From: JAIUNP01 sp020161975
GTDB lineage: Bacteria > Pseudomonadota > Alphaproteobacteria > Rhizobiales > Beijerinckiaceae
NCBI GenBank assembly: GCA_036745275.1
Contig: DAIOGK010000019.1
Coordinates: 11,448-75,447, forward strand
DNA length: 64,000 bases
Direction of reading: 5' to 3'
This document shows positions 54,959 to 63,493 of the stretch, in pieces. Below the pieces are notes generated by a model. It ran no database searches. It was not told the DNA's origin and saw nothing but the letters and a program-made list of their open reading frames with translations. The translations under genes were made by a program, and so were the position numbers. Each line of letters begins with the position of its first letter. The stretch's first letter is position 1.

Positions 54959-56694
54959 TGACTGCGGAAACCCCTGTCATCGAGGTCAAGAATCTCGTCA
55001 CCGAATTTGCGACCCGCCGTGGCCCCTTCCGCGCGGTTGATAACGTTTCGTTCAAGCTGATGCCGGGCAAGACCCTTTGCCTCGTCGGCGAATCCGGCTC
55101 CGGCAAAAGCGTCACCGCCCGCTCGATCCTCCAGATCGTCGATCCGCCGGGGCGCATCATGTCGGGCCAGATCCTGCTGAACCGGCACATGACCCGTCGC
55201 GGCCGCAGCGAAACCGCCGACACGCTCGATCTTGCCGCCCTGAACCCGCGTTCCTCGGCCATCCGCGCCATTCGCGGGCGCGACATCGCCATGATCTTTC
55301 AGGAGCCGATGTCCTCGCTTTCGCCGGTGCACACCATCGGCAACCAGATCGGTGAGGCGATCCGCCTGCATGAAAACGTCTCGAAGGCGGAGGCCCGCGC
55401 CCGCACCATCGAACTGCTGCGCAAGGTGGAAATCCCCAACGCGGACAAGACCATAGATCGTTATCCCTTTGAATATTCGGGCGGGATGCGCCAGCGCGCG
55501 ATGATCGCCATGGCGCTTGCCTGCAATCCCGGCGTATTGATTGCGGACGAACCCACCACCGCGCTTGATGTGACCACCCAGGCCGAAATCCTGAGCCTGA
55601 TCAAGAAATTGCAGGACGACGAGGGCATGGCCGTCCTCTTCATTACGCATGACATGGGCGTGGTGGCGGAAATCGCCGACGAGGTGGCCGTCATGCGCTT
55701 CGGCAAGCTGGTGGAGCACGGCGACACGATTTCCATCTTCGAAAACCCGCAGCACGACTACACGAAAATGCTGCTGGGTTCGGTGAAGCAGCTCGACCGT
55801 CCCGCACCGCGCCGTCTCGCCCGCCGCGCTGAACATCCGCCCGGCAACACGCTGCTGGACGTGGAGGGGCTGAAGAAAACCTTCTTCATCGACAGCGGCT
55901 CCTTCTTCAGGAAGGGTGACGAACTGCACGCCGTCAACAATGTCACGCTGACGCTGCGCTCGGGCGAGAACCTCGGCATCGTCGGGGAATCCGGCTCGGG
56001 CAAATCGACACTCGGGCGCTGCATCATGCGCGTCTACGACATCAGCGGCGGTGCTATCCGCTATACCGACCGCGATGGCATGACCTCCGATCTCGCCACC
56101 CTGCCCGACCGCTCGCTGATGGCGGCGCGGCGGGACCTGCGCATGGTCTTTCAGGACCCCTTCGCCTCGCTGAACCCGCGCATGACCGTCGCCCAACTGA
56201 TCGGCGAGCCGCTGCTGGTCAACGGCGTCCTCTCCGGCAAGGCGCTGAACGACCGGGTGGCGGAACTGCTCGGGCTCGTCGGCCTGCCGGCGACCGCAAT
56301 GGAGCGCTATCCGCACGCCTTTTCGGGCGGCCAGCGCCAGCGCATCGGCATCGCCCGCGCCATCGCGCTTGAACCGCGCATCATCATCGCCGACGAGGCG
56401 ACGAGCGCGCTGGACGTGTCGCTGCGCAGCCAGGTGCTGGACCTGCTGCTCGAATTGCAGGAGCGGCTCGACCTCTCCTTCATTTTCATCAGCCACGACA
56501 TCGCGGTGATCCGCTACTTCTGCGACCGCGTCGCGGTGATGTACAAGGGCCGGATCGTCGAGGAAGGGCCGACCGAAGAGGTCTGTTCCCGCCCCGTCCA
56601 CCCCTACACGCAATCGCTGCTCTCGGCCGTGCCGCACCCGGACCCCCGGATGCGCGGCACACGGGTGCGCACGCGCTATCGGGAGCAGGCATGA
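54958..56694 (+). CDS. Fused double ABC ATPase (DppD-DppF type)
   Basis: This 578-residue protein has two complete ATPase domains. The first has Walker A GESGSGKS and signature YSGGMRQRA. The second, from about 300, has GESGSGKS and FSGGQRQRIGIA. Each ends with the oligopeptide-specific C-terminal extension. DppD and DppF are usually separate; fusions are common in alphaproteobacteria. It energises the two permeases encoded just upstream, and its stop overlaps the dehydratase start (ATGA). Confidence 0.88.
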   Translation: MTAETPVIEVKNLVTEFATRRGPFRAVDNVSFKLMPGKTLCLVGESGSGKSVTARSILQIVDPPGRIMSGQILLNRHMTRRGRSETADTLDLAALNPRSSAIRAIRGRDIAMIFQEPMSSLSPVHTIGNQIGEAIRLHENVSKAEARARTIELLRKVEIPNADKTIDRYPFEYSGGMRQRAMIAMALACNPGVLIADEPTTALDVTTQAEILSLIKKLQDDEGMAVLFITHDMGVVAEIADEVAVMRFGKLVEHGDTISIFENPQHDYTKMLLGSVKQLDRPAPRRLARRAEHPPGNTLLDVEGLKKTFFIDSGSFFRKGDELHAVNNVTLTLRSGENLGIVGESGSGKSTLGRCIMRVYDISGGAIRYTDRDGMTSDLATLPDRSLMAARRDLRMVFQDPFASLNPRMTVAQLIGEPLLVNGVLSGKALNDRVAELLGLVGLPATAMERYPHAFSGGQRQRIGIARAIALEPRIIIADEATSALDVSLRSQVLDLLLELQERLDLSFIFISHDIAVIRYFCDRVAVMYKGRIVEEGPTEEVCSRPVHPYTQSLLSAVPHPDPRMRGTRVRTRYREQA

Positions 56695-57896
56695 AAATCA
56701 CCGGCATCGAAACCTATCTCATGCAGGTCGGGGCCCGCCCTTCGGCGGCCAGCGAAACCAAGGGCATCTACGCCGATTTTCGCGGCTCGCGGAACTGGCT
56801 GTTCGTGAAGGTGCTGACCGACGAGGGGCTGTACGGCATCGGCGAATGCTCAGGCTGGCCGCGCGTTATCGAAACGGCGGTAAAGGATTATGCCAACCTG
56901 CTGATCGGCGAGGACCCCGCCAACATCGACCGGCTGTGGTCGAAACTCTTCATCGGCTCGATGGGGCACGGCGTGCTCGGCACGGTCGGCGGCGGTGCGC
57001 TCACCGGCATCGAGATGGCGCTGTGGGACATCAAGGGCAAGGCGCTAGGCCAGCCGGTGTGGAACCTTCTCGGCGGCAAGTTCCGCGACCGCATTCCCGT
57101 TTACGGCCACGCAAAAACGCCCGCGCAGGCGAAAGCCCTGCTCGAAAAGGGCTATAAGGCGATGAAAGTCTCCTTCACCGGCGCGGTCGATATCTCAAAA
57201 GTCGCCGCCGTGCGCGAAACCGTCGGCCCGGAAATCGACGTGATGGTGGATGCGCATGGTCCGAGCTGGGCAACGCCGCAGGATGCCATTCAGGTCGGTC
57301 GCGCGCTTGAGGAATTCGACCTGCTCTTCTACGAGGACCCGATCGCGCCCGAAAATCTCGACGCCCTGCAACGCGTGCGCGACAACGTGACCATTCCGCT
57401 GGCCGCCGGCGAGCGCCTTTCGACCATCTGGGGCCTGCGCCCGCTGATCGAGCGCGAACTTGTCGATGTCGTGCAGCCCGACACGGGCCGGGCCGGCGGC
57501 ATCACGCAGATGCGCAAGATCGCCGCAATGGCCGAAGCGCATTACATCACCATGGCGCCGCACTCGGGCTCCCTCGGCCCGGTTGCCGAATATGCCGCGC
57601 TGCATGTGATGGCGACCATTCCTAACGCGCTGATGCTGGAGCGGATGGAAAACGACTGGCCGGGCCGCGATACGGTCATTATCCCCGCGCCTCAGGTAAC
57701 GGACGGAACGCTCCACCTGCCGACCGCCCCCGGCCTCGGCGTCGATATCGTGCCCGAGGAAATCGCAAAGCACCCGTCGATCCGCAACATCTCGATGCTG
57801 CCCGACGACGACGGCTGGGCCTATGAACGCGGCACGCCCGACGAAGCAGTCTATTTCCAGACCCGATTGCAGCGGCGGTTGAAGCTGAAGCGTTGA
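56691..57896 (+). CDS. Enolase-superfamily sugar-acid dehydratase 1
   Basis: This 401-residue mandelate racemase/galactonate dehydratase-like enzyme shows the ordered metal ligands and base residues in MVDAHGPSW, FYEDPIAPE, AAGERL, VQPDTG and APHSGSLGP. Such enzymes dehydrate aldonates or aldarates to 2-keto-3-deoxy acids. The ATG at 56691 overlaps the transporter ATPase stop, so uptake and catabolism are coupled. Specificity is not readable. Confidence 0.83.
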   Translation: MKITGIETYLMQVGARPSAASETKGIYADFRGSRNWLFVKVLTDEGLYGIGECSGWPRVIETAVKDYANLLIGEDPANIDRLWSKLFIGSMGHGVLGTVGGGALTGIEMALWDIKGKALGQPVWNLLGGKFRDRIPVYGHAKTPAQAKALLEKGYKAMKVSFTGAVDISKVAAVRETVGPEIDVMVDAHGPSWATPQDAIQVGRALEEFDLLFYEDPIAPENLDALQRVRDNVTIPLAAGERLSTIWGLRPLIERELVDVVQPDTGRAGGITQMRKIAAMAEAHYITMAPHSGSLGPVAEYAALHVMATIPNALMLERMENDWPGRDTVIIPAPQVTDGTLHLPTAPGLGVDIVPEEIAKHPSIRNISMLPDDDGWAYERGTPDEAVYFQTRLQRRLKLKR

Positions 57897-57906
57897 ACGG
57901 ATAGCC

Positions 57907-58022
57907 GTCATGGTCCGCGAAGGCGGATCATCCACGTCTTGCGAAGCCCTGTTGAAAATGGACGTGCGAGCGGGAAATTCCGGCACCAAGACGTGGAGGG
58001 TCGGGACAAGCCCGACCATGAC
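57907..58022. repeat. Imperfect intergenic palindrome
   Basis: Two arms (57907-57941 and 57987-58022) are inverted copies. TCCACGTCTTG pairs exactly with CAAGACGTGGA, and GTCATGGTC pairs with GACCATGAC at the outer ends, with mismatches between. It fills most of the 177-bp gap between converging dehydratase genes. The right arm contains GTCGGGACAAGCCCGACC, itself a hairpin of the kind repeated in rhizobial genomes. Confidence 0.7.
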
Positions 58023-58073
58023 GGGTGGCATTACCGCGCATCGTCCCGTAAGTCGAAAATTTCCGTCCGCGCC

Positions 58074-59243
58074 TCACATGAAGGCGAAGGACCCGTCCGG
58101 TCGCACCGGCAATTTCCGCTCCCAGTGAATGTAGCGGTCTGAAGCGAGGTATTTTTCGTCCATGGTGACCCCCCAGCCGGGCCGGTCGGGGCGGAGTTCG
58201 AGAAAGCCATCCTTCGGCAGATACGGGTCCTCGATATAGCAGCCTTCGTCCGAATCCTCCGTGCCCATGTAGCGCTGCGTCGGCAGGCGATATTCGAGGA
58301 TGCGGAAATTGGGCGTTGCTGCGGAAAAATGCAGATTCACTGCGGTTGCCAGCGGCCCCATCGGATTATGCGGCGCGATGGTCACGAAATGCGCCTCGGC
58401 GAGCGCGGCAATCTTGCGCATTTCGGTGATGCCGCCGACGACGCAGATGTCCGGCTGCACGATATCGCAGCCCTTGTGGGAGAGCAGGTTCAGGAACTCA
58501 TAGCGGTTGTAGAGGCTTTCCCCCGTCGCTAGCGTGCATTTGAGGCCGCGTTTCAGTTCCCCCCAGGCGGGAATGTGCTCGGGACGGATCGGCTCCTCGA
58601 AGAACAGGGGGTCGTAAGGCGCCAGCGCATTGCCAAGCTGGATGGCCTGGCCCACCTCGAAAATCCTGGCATGGGCATCGAAAGCGATCTCGTAATGCGA
58701 CGGGCAGACCTCGCGCAATTGCCGGAAATACTCGGCGGAGGTGCGCACCACCTCGCCCCAGCGGTTGGCGTGATGATCGATGCGGTAGGGCGAGAGCTTG
58801 AAGGCGGTGAAGCCCCAGTCGGCGTTCAGGCGACCGAGCTGGTCCCTCGCGGCTTCCGGATCGGGCGCGGTATAGACACCCGAATAGACGCGCACCCGGT
58901 CGCGGCAACGCCCGCCAAGTAACTGATAAACCGGCACGCCGAGCGCTTTTGCCGAAATGTCCCACAGCGCGTGATCGATGGCCGACATCGCGGCAAGCCC
59001 GAGGGCTCCGGGCGGAAAGCGGTTGTGCTGCAACAGCTTCAGATACAGAAACTCGATCCGCGTCGGATCATGCCCGACAATTTGCCCGAAGTAGTAGTCG
59101 AGCAGCGGCGGTAGCGCCTTGTCCGGCCCGTGATTGTAGCATTCGCCCCAGCCGGTGATGCCCTCATCGGTATCGATAGCGATGATGACGCGCGGCCGGT
59201 TGGCATCGCGCGACATGAAACTGCGCAGGCGAACAATCTTCAT
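58074..59243 (-). CDS. Enolase-superfamily sugar-acid dehydratase 2
   Basis: This is a 389-residue mandelate racemase/galactonate dehydratase-like enzyme. Ligand and base residues appear in AFDAHARIF, FFEEPIRPE, ATGESLY, VQPDICVVGG and APHNPMGPLATAV. It is clearly different from dehydratase 1 and closer to galactonate dehydratases in the C-terminal motifs. GGAGAC precedes the ATG at 59243. It lies 30 bp after the uronate dehydrogenase gene in one operon, which suggests an aldarate or its lactone product as substrate. Confidence 0.83.
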   Translation of the reverse strand: MKIVRLRSFMSRDANRPRVIIAIDTDEGITGWGECYNHGPDKALPPLLDYYFGQIVGHDPTRIEFLYLKLLQHNRFPPGALGLAAMSAIDHALWDISAKALGVPVYQLLGGRCRDRVRVYSGVYTAPDPEAARDQLGRLNADWGFTAFKLSPYRIDHHANRWGEVVRTSAEYFRQLREVCPSHYEIAFDAHARIFEVGQAIQLGNALAPYDPLFFEEPIRPEHIPAWGELKRGLKCTLATGESLYNRYEFLNLLSHKGCDIVQPDICVVGGITEMRKIAALAEAHFVTIAPHNPMGPLATAVNLHFSAATPNFRILEYRLPTQRYMGTEDSDEGCYIEDPYLPKDGFLELRPDRPGWGVTMDEKYLASDRYIHWERKLPVRPDGSFAFM

Positions 59244-59273
59244 CGGTTTGTCTCCGGTTCCAATGCCTTGGGC

Positions 59274-60083
59274 TTACGGGATGCGTGAGGGATCGCCGAC
59301 AAATTCGGGCGTCACGAACCCACCGCCCTGAAAGGCATCGGCGATGGGATTGCCGATCATCTTGCCGGCAACTTCATCGGCATAGGTCTCTGCATCATCC
59401 TTCGGGTCATAGCCGAGCCGGTAGGCATTGGCATTGTCCCAGAAGGCGCGCGTGTTGCGCGAGATGCCATAGACGATCTCGTAGATGTAATCGGCGCCAA
59501 GCCCGGTGCGGATCAACCGTTCGCAATCATCGTAAGACATCCAGGTCGACAGCATCCGGTGGTCGGCGGGTTTCGGAAAACACGACCCGATGCGCATACA
59601 AAAGGCGCGGATGCCATGCTTGTAGGCATAAAGCTGGGCGATATCTTCGCCAAACGCCTTGGAAAGACCATAGCGCCCGTCCGGTCGCGCTGGCGCGGTG
59701 TGGTTGAGAACATCCGTCCGCCGCCAAAGGCCTACGGCATGGTTGGAACTGGCGAACAGGACCCGCTCAACCCCGCCCTTCAACGCCCCTTCCCACAGGT
59801 GGATCGCGCCCAGAATATTGGCCTTGTGAACAACCGACCACGGCGCTTCGGTCGCCTGCCCGCCGAGATGCACAATCGCGTCGATGTCCTTGCAGATCGC
59901 CGCAACAGTGGCCTCGTCGCCAAGATCGCAAGGCACGACCTCCTCGCCCTTCCCGGCCGGAGCCATTGGCGCAACATCGGCCAGCCGCAGCAGATCGAAC
60001 GATCCCGCAAAACGAGCCCGCAACATGCGCCCCAGACTGCCGGCTGCACCGGTGATGAGGACACGGGATGGGATCCTGGACAT
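59274..60083 (-). CDS. udh: Uronate dehydrogenase-like NAD-dependent SDR
   Basis: This 269-residue protein begins VLITGAAGSLGRML and carries VHLGG, VFASSNHAVG, the catalytic YGLSK and IGSCFPKPADHRMLSTW, matching Agrobacterium-type uronate dehydrogenase by eye. Udh oxidises D-galacturonate or D-glucuronate to the aldaro-lactone with NAD. The start MSRIPSR at 60083 is used; the frame is open to 60110. It heads an operon with dehydratase 2. An operator-like site lies 100 bp upstream. Confidence 0.83.
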   Translation of the reverse strand: MSRIPSRVLITGAAGSLGRMLRARFAGSFDLLRLADVAPMAPAGKGEEVVPCDLGDEATVAAICKDIDAIVHLGGQATEAPWSVVHKANILGAIHLWEGALKGGVERVLFASSNHAVGLWRRTDVLNHTAPARPDGRYGLSKAFGEDIAQLYAYKHGIRAFCMRIGSCFPKPADHRMLSTWMSYDDCERLIRTGLGADYIYEIVYGISRNTRAFWDNANAYRLGYDPKDDAETYADEVAGKMIGNPIADAFQGGGFVTPEFVGDPSRIP

Positions 60084-60182
60084 AGACGGGCCTTTCGCAG
60101 TCTCTTGCAATGTCTCGCAGCCAATGTCCGCGCCAAGGCGGCCACACGCCGCGCGAAATCACGCAGCACTGATCATTGCAAG

Positions 60183-60193
60183 TTGTATGACAT
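60183..60193. promoter_or_regulatory. Operator-like site before udh
   Basis: TTGTATGACAT, the clearest copy of the shared site, lies in the 248-bp gap between the divergent udh and modA genes. It is 100 bp upstream of udh and 77 bp before the modA promoter, so udh is the likelier target. Confidence 0.55.
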
Positions 60194-60269
60194 CATGCAG
60201 GAAGTGCAAGCGCGACGTGCGCCACCGCATTCAGTTCGATACGCCATTCCTCGGCGCATCCCAACGTCC

Positions 60270-60297
60270 TTGACAGACATCGAATTTTCTCTAGCAT
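60270..60297 (+). promoter_or_regulatory. Putative promoter of modA
   Basis: TTGACA (60270-60275) and TAGCAT (60292-60297) are 16 bp apart, 34 bp before the modA ATG at 60332. A good sigma-70-type match. Confidence 0.55.
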
Positions 60298-60331
60298 CGT
60301 TATATCCAATCGCAACTAACGAGTGCTGCCC

Positions 60332-61093
60332 ATGCTGACGCGCCGGACTCTGTTTTGTTGCTTTGCGCTCATAGCGACGCCGGTCGTCGCACAGCCAAAA
60401 CCCGTGCTGGTCTTTGCCGCCGCCAGCCTGCAATCGACCCTGCCCGCCCTGCTGGCGGAATGGCAGCGCCAGAGCGGCAGAAGCGGCATCGCGTCCTACG
60501 GTGCCTCCTCTGCGCTGGCCCGCCAGATCGAGGCCGGTGCGCCGGCGGATGTCTTCATCTCCGCCGATCAGGACTGGATGAACTGGCTGGAACAGCGCAA
60601 TCTCACAAAACCCGGCGCCCGCAAGGTGATCGCGCTGGGCAGCCTCGTGCTGATTGCACCGAAAGACGACACAGCCATGCTGAGCGTCGGGCCCGGTTTT
60701 CCGCTGGCGCGCGAAATCGGCACCTCGCGACTGGCAATGGGCCAACCGAACGCGGTGCCGGCCGGTAAATACGGCAAGGCCGCGCTGGAAAAACTGGGCA
60801 TCTGGAACGAAGTTGAACCCAAGGTCGCCGGCACAGACAATGTGCGCGCAGCCCTCGCACTGGTTGCGCGCGGAGAAGCGCGCTTCGGCATCGTCTATGC
60901 CACCGATGCCAAGGCGGAACCACGCGTGCGCGTGGTTGCAACGTTCCCGACCCGCTTGCACGCGCCCATCGAATACCCGGCGGCTTTGACCGCTGCGTCC
61001 ACGAACCCGGATGCAGCGTCGTTTCTCACTTTTCTGTCGGGTCCCGCCGCCCGCCGCATCCTTGCCGCGGACGGATTTGTGACGCCCGAGTGA
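60332..61093 (+). CDS. modA: Molybdate ABC transporter binding protein
   Basis: This 253-residue exported protein has a twin-arginine-like/Sec signal (MLTRRTLFCCFALIATPVVA). The ModA pattern follows: VFAAASLQSTLPALL, ASSALARQIEAGAPADVFISAD and GIVYATDAK. It binds molybdate or tungstate in the periplasm. modB and modC are not adjacent; the next gene is on the other strand, so this is an orphan or duplicate ModA. The ATG at 60332 is preferred over a GTG at 60323. Confidence 0.85.
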   Translation: MLTRRTLFCCFALIATPVVAQPKPVLVFAAASLQSTLPALLAEWQRQSGRSGIASYGASSALARQIEAGAPADVFISADQDWMNWLEQRNLTKPGARKVIALGSLVLIAPKDDTAMLSVGPGFPLAREIGTSRLAMGQPNAVPAGKYGKAALEKLGIWNEVEPKVAGTDNVRAALALVARGEARFGIVYATDAKAEPRVRVVATFPTRLHAPIEYPAALTAASTNPDAASFLTFLSGPAARRILAADGFVTPE

Positions 61094-61099
61094 ACTCCG

Positions 61100-62074
61100 T
61101 CAGGGCAGATCGGCGGTGATCTTGGCGGTATCGATCACCTTCTTCCACTTCGCAGTTTCAGCATCGACATAGGCCGCGAATTCAGCCGGCCCGATAGCAA
61201 CCGGGGTTGCGCCCAACTCGCGATACTTCGCCTGGGTGGCCGGCAGGTTCTGGAAGGCGAGGATCTCGGTCGCCAGCCTGTCGATCACCGGCTTCGGCGT
61301 ACCCGCAGGCGCAAAGAAGCCATGCCAGGCCACCGCCTCGAAGCCGGGCAGCGTTTCGGCAACCGTCGGCAGATTTGGGTCGAACTCGGCGCGCTTGGCG
61401 GTGGCGGCGGCCAGCAGCACAAGCTTGCCTGTTTTCGCATGGGGCAACAGCAGCGGTACGTTATCGAAGGCAAGGTCGATCGTGCCGTTCAGAAGGTCCG
61501 GCAGCATGGCGGAGGAGCCCTTGTAGGGCACATGCGTCATGGTCGTGCCGGTCATCTGCTGGAAGAGTTCGCCCGCCAGATGCTGCGAAGTGCCCGGCCC
61601 CGCCGAGCCGAACGTGATCTTGCCCGGATTAGCCTTGAGATAAGCGATCAGATCGGGCACCGAGCGGGCCTTGATCTTGTCCGGATTGACCACGAGCACG
61701 TTCGGCACCATCGACACCTGCGCGATGGGCGTCAGTTCCTTCTGCGGATTGTAGGGCAGCTTGGCGCCGTAGAGCGAGGGGTTGATCGCCAGCCCCGAGG
61801 TGGAGGGCAGCCCGAGCGTGTATCCGTCCGGCGCGGCTTTCGCGAGCTTGTTGACGCCAATGATCGAGCCCGCACCGCCGATGTTGTCGACGATGACCGG
61901 CTTGCCGAACTTGTCCTGAAGATGCTGCGCGGTCATCCGCGCAAAGATGTCTGCGGTGCCGCCCGCCGCAAACGGCACAATGATTGTGACCGGCTTGCTG
62001 GGATAGTCCTGCGCCACGGCGGGCGTCAGTGCCGCGAACAGGCCCATAACGAGGCCGACAAGGGTACGCTTCAT
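61100..62074 (-). CDS. Bug-family (TctC-like) periplasmic receptor
   Basis: This 324-residue exported protein has a signal peptide ending TPAVA, then YPSKPVTIIVPFAAGGTADI, the classical Bug/TctC opening. These proteins bind carboxylates for tripartite tricarboxylate transporters; no tctA/tctB is in the window. A strong AGGAGGA site precedes the ATG. It lies 15 bp after the FAD dehydrogenase gene, suggesting that the bound ligand is a 2-hydroxy acid or its precursor. Confidence 0.87.
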   Translation of the reverse strand: MKRTLVGLVMGLFAALTPAVAQDYPSKPVTIIVPFAAGGTADIFARMTAQHLQDKFGKPVIVDNIGGAGSIIGVNKLAKAAPDGYTLGLPSTSGLAINPSLYGAKLPYNPQKELTPIAQVSMVPNVLVVNPDKIKARSVPDLIAYLKANPGKITFGSAGPGTSQHLAGELFQQMTGTTMTHVPYKGSSAMLPDLLNGTIDLAFDNVPLLLPHAKTGKLVLLAAATAKRAEFDPNLPTVAETLPGFEAVAWHGFFAPAGTPKPVIDRLATEILAFQNLPATQAKYRELGATPVAIGPAEFAAYVDAETAKWKKVIDTAKITADLP

Positions 62075-62089
62075 CTCATTCCTCCTGCA

Positions 62090-63493
62090 TTATGTGAAAA
62101 TCTTGCCCGGATTCAACAGGTTGTCCGGGTCGAGCGTGTGTTTCAACATGCGCATCATGTCGATTTCGACCGGATCGGTGACACGGGCCAGCCGCCCGAT
62201 ATTGGCATAGCCGATCCCGTGCTCGGCGCTGATCGTGCCCCTGAGGTCACGCGTCACTTCATCGACGATGGCATTGATGACATCGACCTGCCGGAAGCGT
62301 TCATCCGCATCGGCAACGGGCGGAATGATCGCGAGGATATGGATGTTGCCGTCGCCGATGTGCCCGTGCATCACCACCCGCGCATCAGGCCGGAGCGCCT
62401 TGACCCTGGCCTCGACCTCGGTGACGAAGCGGCCCTGCCCGGCCAGCGGTACGGCGCTGTCGTGGCTGACGACATAGCCCGCCGCCTTCGAAGATTCCGA
62501 CACAGAATGCCGGATTTTCCAGAAAGCCTGCGCCTGCGCTTCGCTTGCTGCCACCAGCGCATCGGAAAGAAGCACAGCGTCGAAAGCGCGCTCCAGCAGC
62601 CTTTCCATCAAGGCAGGCAGACCATCCGCCACGGTGTCACCGAGTTCGATCAGCACGAACCAGTCCGCATCGAGCGCGAAAGGAATGGCGACCTGCGGCA
62701 TTTTCTCGGCGATGACGGCCACTTGCTCACGGTTCATCACCTCGAAGGCGCCGATCCTGTCGCCCACCTCTGCCCGGGCGAGCGCGAGGAACGAGAGCAC
62801 ATCTCCGATGCTGCCAAGCTTGGCGAGCGCCACCGCCCGCCCCGCCATGCGCGGAAAGAGTTTCAGGACAGCGCCGGTGATGATGCCGAGCGTTCCTTCC
62901 GCGCCGATGAACCAGTGTTTCAGGTCATAGCCGGCGCTGTCTTTCCGAAGGCCGGTCATCAGGTCGAGCACACGTCCGTCGGGCAGCACCACTTCAAGCC
63001 CCAGCGTCAGGTCGCGCATGACGCCATAGCGCAGCGCCGCCGTGCCGCCTGCGTTGGTGGAAAGATTGCCGCCGATCTGGCAGGACCCTTCCGCACCGAG
63101 CGAGAGCGGAAAGAGCCGCCCGGCCTTTGCCGCCTCGGCCTGTACCTCCGCGAGCACACAGCCCGCATCGACCGCGATGGAATCACCGAGCGAACTGACC
63201 GCGCGAATCCGCTTCATCCGGTCGAGTTTCACGACAATCGACGGCCGCCCGGAGAGCGGGGTCGCCGCCGCGCACATGCCGGTGTTGCCGCCCTGCGGCA
63301 CGATCACCGTCCCCGTTTCGCGGGCAAGCCGCACGATGGCCGCAACCTCTTCGGTGCTCGCGGGCCGCACCGCCGCCAGCGCCTTGCCGTGATAGCGCCC
63401 GCGCCAATCGGTCAGAATGGGGTCGAGATCGACAGGATCGGTCAGCACCTGCGAAGGACCGACGATGGCGCCAAGCCGCTTGATCAGGTTCAT
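62090..63493 (-). CDS. FAD-linked 2-hydroxyacid dehydrogenase (GlcD/D-lactate dehydrogenase type)
   Basis: This 467-residue flavoprotein has an N-terminal FAD_binding_4 domain (VPQGGNTGMCAAATP, GGNLSTNAGGTAALRYGVMRD) and a C-terminal FAD-oxidase domain ending GHIGDGNIH and HGIGYANIGRL. It would oxidise a D-2-hydroxy acid such as D-lactate, D-2-hydroxyglutarate or a sugar acid. The ATG at 63493 overlaps the sialidase-like stop by one base; the frame is open to 63643. Confidence 0.87.
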   Translation of the reverse strand: MNLIKRLGAIVGPSQVLTDPVDLDPILTDWRGRYHGKALAAVRPASTEEVAAIVRLARETGTVIVPQGGNTGMCAAATPLSGRPSIVVKLDRMKRIRAVSSLGDSIAVDAGCVLAEVQAEAAKAGRLFPLSLGAEGSCQIGGNLSTNAGGTAALRYGVMRDLTLGLEVVLPDGRVLDLMTGLRKDSAGYDLKHWFIGAEGTLGIITGAVLKLFPRMAGRAVALAKLGSIGDVLSFLALARAEVGDRIGAFEVMNREQVAVIAEKMPQVAIPFALDADWFVLIELGDTVADGLPALMERLLERAFDAVLLSDALVAASEAQAQAFWKIRHSVSESSKAAGYVVSHDSAVPLAGQGRFVTEVEARVKALRPDARVVMHGHIGDGNIHILAIIPPVADADERFRQVDVINAIVDEVTRDLRGTISAEHGIGYANIGRLARVTDPVEIDMMRMLKHTLDPDNLLNPGKIFT

